DNA from: CSBr16-57R1 sp041163265
Lineage (GTDB): Bacteria; Actinomycetota; Nitriliruptoria; Nitriliruptorales; Nitriliruptoraceae
Length of the DNA stretch: 6,789 nt
NCBI GenBank assembly: GCA_041163265.1
Contig: JBEARL010000064.1
Coordinates: 1 to 6,789 of the forward strand
Direction: 5' to 3'
The stretch's first letter is position 1. The number at the start of each line of letters is the position of its first letter. The notes beneath the pieces are model-generated. The model saw nothing but the letters and a program-made list of their open reading frames with translations. It was not told where the DNA came from and searched no databases. Made by a program: the position numbers and the translations under genes. This document shows positions 1-5,647 of this stretch, one piece after another.

Positions 1-276
1 CCCCACCAGCGGGTCCAGCAGGAATGCCTGCCGCAGAAGGGAATCATCCCCCTTGACCGCGGCGAGCACCCCGAGCCGCTGCACGCCGATGGAATTGCTG
101 CAGATGGCCGCGCAGGCGGGGGGGAGCGCCCCCCATTGGGGCCGGTTGAAGCCGTGCCGGTCGACATAGCCCGGTGCCTCCACGATCGCGTCCGCCGGGA
201 GATTGGTAATGGTATTCTCATTCGGCAGGTTGAAGTGCCCGCGGTAGGGCCGGCCGGTCTCGAGGGCCTGCTCGAC
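1..276 (-). CDS. Glycoside hydrolase family 4 fragment (alpha-galactosidase/alpha-glucosidase type), truncated at both ends
   Basis: Read on the minus strand, about 92 codons are open and match the C-terminal third of GH4 enzymes, which are NAD- and divalent-metal-dependent glycosidases of the MelA/alpha-glucosidase type acting on glycosides in the cytoplasm. Recognisable pieces, in order: ALETGRPYRGHFN, NLPADAIVEAPGYVD, LPPACAAICSNSIGVQRL and LLDPLVG. The frame runs off the window at base 1. It has no start: GH4 similarity fades upstream of about base 276, where the opposite strand becomes a different gene. A full GH4 protein is about 430-480 residues, so this is only a piece and lacks the N-terminal NAD-binding domain. 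GC is about 68% by hand count against about 78% in the next 240 bases, with more A/T-ending codons (AAT, ATT, GAA). The substrate cannot be assigned from this fragment. The family call is firm; the exact right edge is not. Confidence 0.82.
250..276. other. Junction between GH4 fragment and EEP gene remnant
   Basis: Two unrelated protein-coding sequences on opposite strands meet here, each broken in mid-gene. To the left the minus strand reads as GH4; to the right the plus strand reads as the C-terminus of an EEP-family hydrolase. In the shared stretch both readings look acceptable (minus VEQALETGRP, plus GLEGLLDR), so the exact breakpoint cannot be placed. GC changes at about the same place. 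This could be an assembly chimera joined through a short shared string, or a real rearrangement. Confidence 0.7.
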
Positions 277-495
277 CGGGCGCTGCCCGACAGCGTCCGC
301 ACCTTCCCCGCGACGGCCGCCCGGGTCCAGATCGACCACGTGCTCGTGCCACCGACCTGGACGGTCACCTCGGCGCGCGCGGTCAACACGGGGCTGACCG
401 ACCACCGCCTCGTCGACGTCCTCGTGCGACCCTCGGCGACCGGCGACGACGCCGCGGGGGCGGCGGGACGGACGGAGGGCGGGTCGGGACGGTGA
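256..495 (+). CDS. Endonuclease/exonuclease/phosphatase family protein, C-terminal remnant
   Basis: About 79 codons of the plus strand, ending in TGA at 493-495, match the end of the EEP fold (DNase I/ExoIII/sphingomyelinase-type metal-dependent phosphoesterases). Visible family marks are TFPA followed by VQIDHVLV, with the Asp of IDH at about base 334. Next comes the terminal catalytic motif GLTDHR, equivalent to the usual GLSDHRP, with the active-site His codon at 403-405. The usual upstream parts (the metal-binding Asn and Glu and the GDxN motif) are missing because the reading frame runs into the GH4 fragment. The in-frame ATG at 136 lies inside the antisense of the GH4 gene and is not a credible start. 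The tail after about base 440 is low-complexity Gly/Ala/Asp. The substrate is unknown: this family includes nucleases and lipid phosphatases. As assembled, the gene is broken. Confidence 0.7.
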   Translation, partial: GLEGLLDRALPDSVRTFPATAARVQIDHVLVPPTWTVTSARAVNTGLTDHRLVDVLVRPSATGDDAAGAAGRTEGGSGR

Positions 496-497
496 CC

Positions 498-515
498 CGC
501 GCCGCGCGCGGCGCG
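498..515. terminator. GC-only perfect palindrome between convergent genes
   Basis: Bases 498-515 form a perfect 18-base inverted repeat (CGCGCCGCG followed by its own complement). It lies between the stop of the EEP remnant (495) and the stop of the pimB-like gene on the other strand (523). The position suits a bidirectional intrinsic terminator or an mRNA 3'-end stem. There is no T-tract on either side and no unpaired loop beyond what the centre would open. Function is inferred from location only; in DNA this GC-rich the palindrome could be fortuitous. Confidence 0.35.
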
Positions 516-522
516 ACGGTCC

Positions 523-1668
523 TCAGGCGGTGACCAGTCCCCCGAGCAGCGCGTCGAGGTCGGCCGCGATGCTGTCCCACTCCCAGCGGCGCACGAGCGG
601 CGGCGCCAGCGTCGCGACCGCGCGCCGGGCCGACGCGTCGCCGAGCCAGCGGTCGAGCGCGTCGACGACGGCGTCGAGGTCGCGACCGTCGACGAGGTCG
701 CCGGCGTCGGGATGCACCAGGGTCTCGGGCGCACCCCCCGAGCGGCCGACGACGACCGGCAGCCCGGTGGCGAGCGCCTCGAGGAAGCTGATGCCGAGCC
801 CCTCGACGTCGAGGCCGCCGAGACGGGTCCGGACCGGCATCGCGAACACGTCGAGGGCGGCGTAGGCGTCGGGCAGGCGCTCCCACGGGAGCGCCCCGGC
901 GAGCACGACGCGATCGCCGGCCGGACCGGCCCGGGCGACGGCCCGCTCGAGGCGCCGCCGCAGCGGCCCCTCCCCCACGAGCACCAGGCGGGCGTCGGGA
1001 TGCCGGGCGGCGACGCGCGGCCAGGCCGCGACCAGCGCGTCCTGGCCCTTGCGCGGCACGAGGCGCGCGACGCAGCCGACGACGACCGCGTCCTCGGGGA
1101 CGCCCCAGGCGCGTCGCATCGCGAGGCGCCCCGGGTCGTCGGCCGGCCGCGGGACGAACCGCGCGGTGTCGACGCCGGGTGGGAGCCGCGCGACGCGGTG
1201 GCCGCCGAGCGCCGCCGCGACGGGCCCGGCGGTGAAGTCGCTGATCGTCGTGACGAGGTCGACGTCGCGGGCGACCGCCCGCAGGACCGGGCGCAGCGGA
1301 CCGCGGGCCAGGCCGGCCTCGGCCCCGTGGGTCAGGCCGAGGACCGGGGCCGCCGCGGCGCGGCGGAGCCGCGGGGCGAGCAGGCCGAGCGGCCAGAGCG
1401 ACGCGATCACGACCGCGTCGGGTCGCAGGCCGGCGAGGCGGTCGGCGAGCCACCGCCCCGTCGCCGGCGTGGGCAGCAGGTCCCCCGGCGCCCGCTCGGT
1501 CCGCCACGGTCGGCCCGCGTCCCACGCGGCGGCGCCCGGCCCGCCGGCGGGACCGAGCACGACCGTGTCGGCGCGGGCGGTCCGCTCGAGCAGGCTCACG
1601 ACGAACTGCTGGATGCCACCGGTCCGGGGCGGCAGGTCGTTGGTGACCCAGACGATGCGGGGCGGCAC
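523..1668 (-). CDS. pimB: GT4 mannosyltransferase, PimB-like (GDP-mannose-dependent PIM synthesis)
   Basis: The 381-residue product is a GT-B fold glycosyltransferase of family GT4. The N-terminal acceptor domain starts with the Gly-rich motif NDLPPRTGGIQ (residues 10-20). Next come LPPGVDTARF (162-171) and the donor-site basic pair R202/K207 in ARLVPRKGQ. An EX7E motif, E289 and E297, lies in TRLGGLDVEGLGISFLEA, and SGGAPETL (310-317) follows. These strings closely match actinobacterial PimB', which adds the second mannose to phosphatidylinositol mannoside at the inner face of the membrane. Length is normal. The GTG at 1668 is chosen because the protein then begins MPPRIVWVTND, as the family does; the open frame extends further upstream but there is antisense to NYN coding sequence. 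The start lies 5 bases after the stop of the NYN gene, with only a weak GAGG nearby, so translation is probably coupled. The exact acceptor is inferred; a related GT4 role in cell-envelope glycans is possible. Confidence 0.88.
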   Translation of the reverse strand: MPPRIVWVTNDLPPRTGGIQQFVVSLLERTARADTVVLGPAGGPGAAAWDAGRPWRTERAPGDLLPTPATGRWLADRLAGLRPDAVVIASLWPLGLLAPRLRRAAAAPVLGLTHGAEAGLARGPLRPVLRAVARDVDLVTTISDFTAGPVAAALGGHRVARLPPGVDTARFVPRPADDPGRLAMRRAWGVPEDAVVVGCVARLVPRKGQDALVAAWPRVAARHPDARLVLVGEGPLRRRLERAVARAGPAGDRVVLAGALPWERLPDAYAALDVFAMPVRTRLGGLDVEGLGISFLEALATGLPVVVGRSGGAPETLVHPDAGDLVDGRDLDAVVDALDRWLGDASARRAVATLAPPLVRRWEWDSIAADLDALLGGLVTA

Positions 1669-1673
1669 GGGCC

Positions 1674-2858
1674 TCAGCCGATCGCGCCGACGAAGGGCAG
1701 GACGCCCACGACGTCGGCGTCGTGCACGGCGACGCGGCGTCGCAGCTCGGCGTCGTCGGTCACGACGAGCGTCGGCGTGCCGCCGTCCGCCGCCTCGCCG
1801 GCGATGAACTCGATCTCGTCGTCGGCGATGGTCCGACCCGACGTGAAGCGCACGTCGACGCCGACGTCGGAGCGCCGGGTCCCGGCGCCGCGATCGCCGT
1901 CGAACACGACGACGACGCCGAGACCTCGGGCCGCGAGCGGTCGCAGCCGGTCGACGAGCCACCTCCGCTGCCCGGCGAGGTCGAGATCCGCCCGCGCCCG
2001 CAGCGTCAGGTTGTAGCCGTCGACGACGACCTGCCCCACCTCGCCGAGCAGGTGCCGCGCGGCCTCGGTCGTGTCGGGCTCGACGCCGGGCGGCAGGCCG
2101 ACGGGGCGGCGCCGGACCGGCACGGCGACCGCGTCGACGCGCGGCGCGGCGAGCTCGGCCCGGAGCCGTTCGAGCTCGCCGCGGAGCCGCGCCGTGCGGT
2201 CGCGCTCGCGCTCGAGGTCGCGGACGAGGCGCTCGCGCCCGCTCCGCTCGGCGGCGAGGTCGTCGCCGAGGTCCCGCGACCGCTCCTCGGCCCGCCGGCC
2301 GGCCCGCTCGACCGCACGCGCCTGCTCCTCGGCCGCCGCCGCGAGCCGCTCCTCCAGCTCGGCGACGCGCAGGCGCAGCGCCTCGGCGGCCTCGCCGGCG
2401 GCCGCGGCCCGGTCCTCGGCGGCACGGGCGCGCGCCTCGGCGCCGTCCCGCTGCCGCCGGGTCCGCGCCAGCTCGGCCCGGAGCTCGCGGGCACCGTCCT
2501 CAGCGCCGGGCGACGCGGCGACCTCCGACGTCGGGTCGCCGGTGCCCGCGTCGCCGGTCGCGGCCGCCACATCGGGCCCGGCGTCGGCATCGAGCGCGGC
2601 CCGTGCGTCCGCGAGGGGCGGTCGTCCGGCGAGGACCGACCGGAGCGGCGCGTCCGACGCGAGGAGCCCCGCGACCCGGGCCCGTCCGGATCCGGTCGCG
2701 ACGGCGCTGCGCGGCCCGTCGAGGAGGCGGAGCAGCTCGGCGCGGGCCGCGTCGCCGGAACCCGCGGCCAGCACGCTCCGGAGCTCGCGGAGCAGCAGGG
2801 CCCAGGTCCGGTTCGGCAGCCCGGCCAGCGCGGCCTCGACGTCGGGACGGTCCGCCAC
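1674..2858 (-). CDS. Coiled-coil protein with C-terminal NYN (PIN-like, YacP-type) ribonuclease domain
   Basis: The 394-residue product has three parts. Residues 1-90 are a helical N-terminal region including RVAGLLASDAPLRSVLAGRP. Residues ~122-240 are a long Ala/Glu/Arg-rich heptad-type coiled coil. Residues ~276-392 are a NYN domain. NYN marks are VVVDGYNL (D280, N283), VVVVFDGD (D320, D322), TIADDEIEFI (D346, D347) and TPTLVVTDD (D368, D369), the acidic residues expected to bind metal in this PIN-like nuclease fold; YacP/Rae1 proteins of this fold cut RNA. The substrate here is unknown. No signal peptide or membrane segment is seen. Start is GTG at 2858, with GGGAGG at 2866-2871 spaced 7 bases away. 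It is transcribed divergently from mutM, and pimB follows after 5 bases, so the two are probably cotranscribed. The link between an RNase-like protein and PIM synthesis is not explained by the sequence. Confidence 0.85.
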   Translation of the reverse strand: MADRPDVEAALAGLPNRTWALLLRELRSVLAAGSGDAARAELLRLLDGPRSAVATGSGRARVAGLLASDAPLRSVLAGRPPLADARAALDADAGPDVAAATGDAGTGDPTSEVAASPGAEDGARELRAELARTRRQRDGAEARARAAEDRAAAAGEAAEALRLRVAELEERLAAAAEEQARAVERAGRRAEERSRDLGDDLAAERSGRERLVRDLERERDRTARLRGELERLRAELAAPRVDAVAVPVRRRPVGLPPGVEPDTTEAARHLLGEVGQVVVDGYNLTLRARADLDLAGQRRWLVDRLRPLAARGLGVVVVFDGDRGAGTRRSDVGVDVRFTSGRTIADDEIEFIAGEAADGGTPTLVVTDDAELRRRVAVHDADVVGVLPFVGAIG

Positions 2859-2865
2859 CGTCCCG

Positions 2866-2871
2866 CCTCCC
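2866..2871 (-). promoter_or_regulatory. Ribosome binding site of the NYN gene
   Basis: On the minus strand GGGAGG precedes the GTG start at 2858 with a 7-base spacer. This good Shine-Dalgarno match decides the start of the NYN-domain gene. Confidence 0.65.
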
Positions 2872-2902
2872 GCCCCGCCGCGCGTGCGTCGCGGCGCGGT
2901 CG

Positions 2903-2908
2903 AGCGTA
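2903..2908 (-). promoter_or_regulatory. Candidate -10 hexamer (TACGCT) for the NYN-pimB operon
   Basis: On the minus strand TACGCT fits the actinobacterial sigma-70-type -10 pattern TANNNT and sits in the only gap between the divergent NYN and mutM genes. A transcript would start near 2895-2897, leaving a leader of about 40 bases containing the ribosome site. No convincing -35 was seen. In 77% GC DNA an AT-containing hexamer in an 82-base gap is suggestive but not proof. Confidence 0.4.
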
Positions 2909-2926
2909 ACGGCGGGGGTCGGGCCG

Positions 2927-2932
2927 TAGCCT
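2927..2932 (+). promoter_or_regulatory. Candidate -10 hexamer (TAGCCT) for leaderless mutM transcription
   Basis: TAGCCT fits TANNNT and ends 8 bases before the mutM GTG at 2941. With the usual 6-8 base distance from -10 to transcription start, the mRNA would begin at or within a couple of bases of the GTG. There is no Shine-Dalgarno sequence before this start, which fits a leaderless transcript, a common arrangement in actinobacteria. Confidence 0.5.
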
Positions 2933-2940
2933 GCCGGACC

Positions 2941-3780
2941 GTGCCCGAGCTGCCCGAGGTCGAGTCGGTCCGGCGCCAGCTGGCGCCGCTGGTCGAGGGC
3001 CGCGAGGTCGTCGCGGTCGAGCGCGACCCCTACCCCTCCCGCCGCATGGGCGACGTCGGGCGGGCCACCGGCGGTCGCATCGGTCCCGTCGTCCGGCGGG
3101 GGAAGTTCCTCCTCGCCCCGCTCGTCGGCCCGCCGCCGCATCCCTCCGAACTGGTCCTCCACCTCGGGATGTCCGGGATCCTCCGCGTGCTCGCGGCGGA
3201 CGACCCGGCGGGACGACCCGGTGGCCCCGACCCGCACGTCCGCGTCCGGCTCGAGCTGGACGACGGCACCGCCCTGGTCCTGCGCGACGCGCGCCGCTTC
3301 GGACGCGTGGACGTCGTCGACCCCGGGGACCGGACGCGGCTGCCGACCCTGGCGGCGCTCGGGCCCGAGCCGCTCGACGACGGGTTCGACGCCGGCGCGT
3401 TCGCGGCGGCGCTGTCGAGGACGGGGGCCCCGGTGAAGGCGCGCCTCCTCGACCAGCGCCTGGTCGCAGGCGTCGGCAACATCTACGCCGACGAGGCCCT
3501 GTGGCGGGCCCGCGTCCACCCTGCGGCGCGTCGCGTGGGACGGGCCGCGGCGCTCCGCCTCCACGCCGCCGTCCGCGAGGTGCTGGCGGCGGCGGTCGAG
3601 CGCGAGGGGACGACCTTCCGCGACTACCAGCTCGTCAACGGGGCCAGCGGCCGGTACCTGACCGAGCTCGACGCCTACGGCCGCGGCGGTCAGCCCTGCC
3701 GGCGGTGCGGGACGACGCTGCGCAGCGGGACCGTCGCGCAGCGCGGCACCGTCCACTGCCCCCGCTGCCAGCGGGCCTGA
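2941..3780 (+). CDS. mutM: Formamidopyrimidine-DNA glycosylase / AP lyase (MutM, Fpg)
   Basis: The 279-residue base-excision-repair enzyme removes 8-oxoguanine and formamidopyrimidines and then cleaves the strand by beta,delta-elimination. It starts with PELPEVE after the initiator; the Pro becomes the N-terminal Schiff-base nucleophile and E3 is catalytic, so only the GTG at 2941 gives an active enzyme. K55 in RRGKFLL is the conserved beta-domain Lys. M77 (LHLGMSG) and R119/F120 (DARRFGR) are the residues that fill the void when the base flips out. LLDQRLVAGVGNIYADEALW is the helix-two-turn-helix signature. The C-terminal zinc finger is complete: C253-X2-C256-X16-C273-X2-C276. Length is normal for the family. 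Divergent from the NYN gene and 79 bases ahead of the exonuclease-UvrC gene, which has its own promoter. It is not beside rnc or smc, its usual actinobacterial neighbours, at least inside this window. Nei/Fpg paralogues are possible, but the features fit Fpg well. Confidence 0.95.
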   Translation: MPELPEVESVRRQLAPLVEGREVVAVERDPYPSRRMGDVGRATGGRIGPVVRRGKFLLAPLVGPPPHPSELVLHLGMSGILRVLAADDPAGRPGGPDPHVRVRLELDDGTALVLRDARRFGRVDVVDPGDRTRLPTLAALGPEPLDDGFDAGAFAAALSRTGAPVKARLLDQRLVAGVGNIYADEALWRARVHPAARRVGRAAALRLHAAVREVLAAAVEREGTTFRDYQLVNGASGRYLTELDAYGRGGQPCRRCGTTLRSGTVAQRGTVHCPRCQRA

Positions 3781-3789
3781 CCCGCCCCG

Positions 3790-3805
3790 TCGAACAGGCG
3801 TTCGA
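3790..3805. promoter_or_regulatory. LexA (SOS) box, perfect palindrome
   Basis: TCGAACAGGCGTTCGA is a perfect TCGAAC-N4-GTTCGA palindrome, the consensus recognised by LexA in mycobacteria and other Gram-positives (related to GAAC-N4-GTTC). It lies directly against a -10-like TAGGCT (3806-3811) and 55 bases before the ATG of the exonuclease-UvrC gene. Bound LexA would occupy the promoter spacer and block transcription until RecA-stimulated cleavage. Match and position are seen; regulation is inferred. Confidence 0.8.
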
Positions 3806-3811
3806 TAGGCT
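3806..3811 (+). promoter_or_regulatory. Candidate -10 hexamer (TAGGCT) of the exonuclease-UvrC gene
   Basis: TAGGCT fits TANNNT and resembles the TAGCCT before mutM. It follows the LexA box without a gap. The predicted transcript start is near 3818, giving a leader of about 40 bases to the ATG at 3860. No -35 match was found at the expected distance, where the sequence is all G and C. Confidence 0.5.
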
Positions 3812-3859
3812 GGGGCCACCGGTGCCGGCGTGCGGTGCGACGGCACCCGGGCGGAGGCC

Positions 3860-5647
3860 ATGGGCGCGCACCAGACCAGCCTCGCCGGGCTGACCCCGCT
3901 GCTCGACACCACCTTCGTCGTGCTGGACCTCGAGACGACCGGGTTGTCGCCGGCGCAGGACCGGATCACCGAGGTCGGTGCCGTCCGCGCCCGTGGGGGC
4001 GAGGTCCTGGCCGAGCTGCGGACCTTCGTGCACCCGGGACAGCCGATCCCGGCCGCGGTGACGGCGATCACGGGCATCACCGACGCCGACGTCGCCGACG
4101 CGCCGCGCGAGGTCGACGTCATCCCGCTCCTCCTCGACTTCCTCGGCGACGCCGTCCTCGTCGCCCACAACGCGCGCTTCGACCTCGGCTTCGTCCGGGC
4201 CGCCGCGGAGCGGCTCGGGCTCGGCCCGGTCCGGCCGGCGGTCGTGGACACGGCCGTCCTGGCCCGCCGTCTGGTGCGCGACGAGGTCCGCGACATGCGG
4301 CTCGGGACGCTCGCCCGGCACTTCCGCGCGCCGGTCGCCCCCGACCACCGGGCGCTGACCGACGCCCGCGCGACGCTCCACGTCCTGCACGCGCTGCTCG
4401 AGCGCGCCGGGACGCTGGGGGTCACGGCCCGCGAGGACCTCCTCCACCTGTGCGGACCCGAGGGCGACCGCAGCCACCGACGCATCGGCATGGTCCGCGA
4501 CGCCCCGGCCGCGCCCGGCGTCTACCGCTTCGTCGCCGCGGACGGCGAGGTCCTCTACGTCGGCCGCGCCGTCGACCTGCGCCGCCGGCTGCGCAGCTAC
4601 TTCGGCCAGGACACGCGCCGCAGCACCGCCGACCTCGTCGCCGCGACCGACCGCGTCGAGTGGACGGTCACGGCGACCGAGCTCGAGGCCGCGGTCCTCG
4701 AGGTCCGCGAGCTGCGGTCGCGTCGACCGCGCCGCAACCGCCGCGCGACGCGTCCGGACCCCGCGCGCACGGTGACGCTGACCCGCGAGCCGTTCCCCCG
4801 GCTGACGATCCGCCGCGGCGCCCCCGACGACGACGAGGCGGCGCTCGGTCCCGTCGCCCAGGCCACGGCCGACCGGGTCGTGACCGCGCTCGAGTCCGTG
4901 CTGCCGCTGCGGCCGTGCCGGCCGCGCCTGCGGCTGGCGCAGGACCACGCGGCCTGCGTACTGCGCGACGTCGGTCGGTGCGGCGCCCCCTGCGACGGGA
5001 CGCGGTCGCACGCCGACTACGCCGAGGACGTCGCCCTCGCCCGCTCGGCGCTGCGCGACCCGTCGCCGCTGCTGCCCGACCTCGGTGCCCGGATGCGCCG
5101 GCTCGCCGCCGACGGCGAGTTCGAGCGGGCCGCCGAGGTCCGCGAGCAGCTGCGCGCCCTCGTCGCGGCCGCGACGGCGACCCGTCGACTCGCCGTGGTG
5201 CGAGGGGCGGTGGCCGTGGTCCGTCGCGACCACCCCGGCGGCGTCGAGCTGGCGCGGATCGACGACGGCCTGCTGCGTACGACGCGCCGGCTGCCCCGCG
5301 AGGCGGCCGGGGCCGACGTCGCGATCGCCGTCGCCGAGCTCCGTGCCCTGCCGGCCGACCCGGCACGGGGGGCGGCGCCGGATCCGGCCGAGCTCGCGCT
5401 CGTCGCGGCCTGGCTCGAAGGTGGCGGTGTCCGCGCCGAGCACGTGGAGGGCGTCCTCGCCTCCGACGCCGCGGGCGGTGCGGCGCTGGCGCGCGCCGAC
5501 GAGTTCCTGCGCCGCGCCGCGCGGGCGGCGCGGGCCGACGGGGACGTGCTCGACGGGCGGAAGGTCCGCCGCCGTGCTGCGGCCGGCGCGACCGGCTCCG
5601 CGACGGCGACGCCCGTCAGGCCGGCGCCGTCCCCGGCCGCCACTTGA
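3860..5647 (+). CDS. DEDDh 3'-5' exonuclease fused to UvrC-like GIY-YIG/UVR region
   Basis: The 595-residue protein has two recognisable halves. The DEDDh exonuclease (about 17-180) resembles DnaQ/PolC epsilon: D23 and E25 in LDLETTG, D108 in VAHNARFD, H163 and D168 in DHRALTDA. The GIY-YIG domain (about 219-293) has GVY at 220, YVG at 233 and R243, E281 and N293 at the places of the UvrC 3'-incision residues. A UvrC-like linker follows, with GRCGAPCDG, then a UvrB-binding UVR motif (about 409-434). The RNase H-like nuclease and helix-hairpin-helix domains of true UvrC are absent, so it resembles Cho with an exonuclease added. This architecture is known in actinobacteria (M. tuberculosis Rv2191 is of this type, from memory). 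ATG 3860 is preferred because QTSL... then LLDTTFVVLDLETTG resembles homologous N-termini; GGAGG lies only 2 bases upstream, so GTG 3830 (10 residues longer) remains possible. A LexA box lies upstream. The probable role is inducible repair of damaged DNA. Confidence 0.9.
   Translation: MGAHQTSLAGLTPLLDTTFVVLDLETTGLSPAQDRITEVGAVRARGGEVLAELRTFVHPGQPIPAAVTAITGITDADVADAPREVDVIPLLLDFLGDAVLVAHNARFDLGFVRAAAERLGLGPVRPAVVDTAVLARRLVRDEVRDMRLGTLARHFRAPVAPDHRALTDARATLHVLHALLERAGTLGVTAREDLLHLCGPEGDRSHRRIGMVRDAPAAPGVYRFVAADGEVLYVGRAVDLRRRLRSYFGQDTRRSTADLVAATDRVEWTVTATELEAAVLEVRELRSRRPRRNRRATRPDPARTVTLTREPFPRLTIRRGAPDDDEAALGPVAQATADRVVTALESVLPLRPCRPRLRLAQDHAACVLRDVGRCGAPCDGTRSHADYAEDVALARSALRDPSPLLPDLGARMRRLAADGEFERAAEVREQLRALVAAATATRRLAVVRGAVAVVRRDHPGGVELARIDDGLLRTTRRLPREAAGADVAIAVAELRALPADPARGAAPDPAELALVAAWLEGGGVRAEHVEGVLASDAAGGAALARADEFLRRAARAARADGDVLDGRKVRRRAAAGATGSATATPVRPAPSPAAT

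Noticed and set aside
136..255. ATG at 136 as the start of the EEP-family gene
   Set aside because: Bases 136-255 read as GH4 on the other strand and do not resemble EEP sequence. The EEP gene is truncated, and this in-frame ATG is a by-product of the join.
383..1525. Long minus-strand Arg/Pro-rich open frame overlapping pimB
   Set aside because: It is a shadow frame of the pimB-like gene: composition is almost wholly Arg, Pro, Ala and Gly, with no motif, whereas the overlapping frame has clear GT4 motifs.
1669..1962. Extension of the pimB-like gene upstream to 1962
   Set aside because: The added 98 residues are Arg-rich antisense of NYN coding sequence; family proteins begin at the GTG at 1668.
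712..2016. Plus-strand open frame of 434 codons across pimB and the NYN gene
   Set aside because: Antisense shadow in high-GC DNA; it crosses two real minus-strand genes and resembles no family.
2160..2500. Repetitive-looking GCGAGCTC/CGAGGTCG-type sequence as a DNA repeat array
   Set aside because: It codes for the heptad-patterned coiled coil of the NYN protein; there is no regular repeat unit or spacer.
2071..2940. Open frame continuous with mutM starting at 2071
   Set aside because: It lies antisense to the NYN gene and is Ser/Arg-rich. MutM needs Pro directly after the initiator, which fixes the GTG at 2941.
3635..5443. 602-codon minus-strand open frame opposite the exonuclease-UvrC gene
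   Set aside because: No recognisable motif, and Arg/Gly/Asp/Val-rich as expected from antisense of GC-biased codons. The plus-strand frame has full exonuclease and GIY-YIG motifs.
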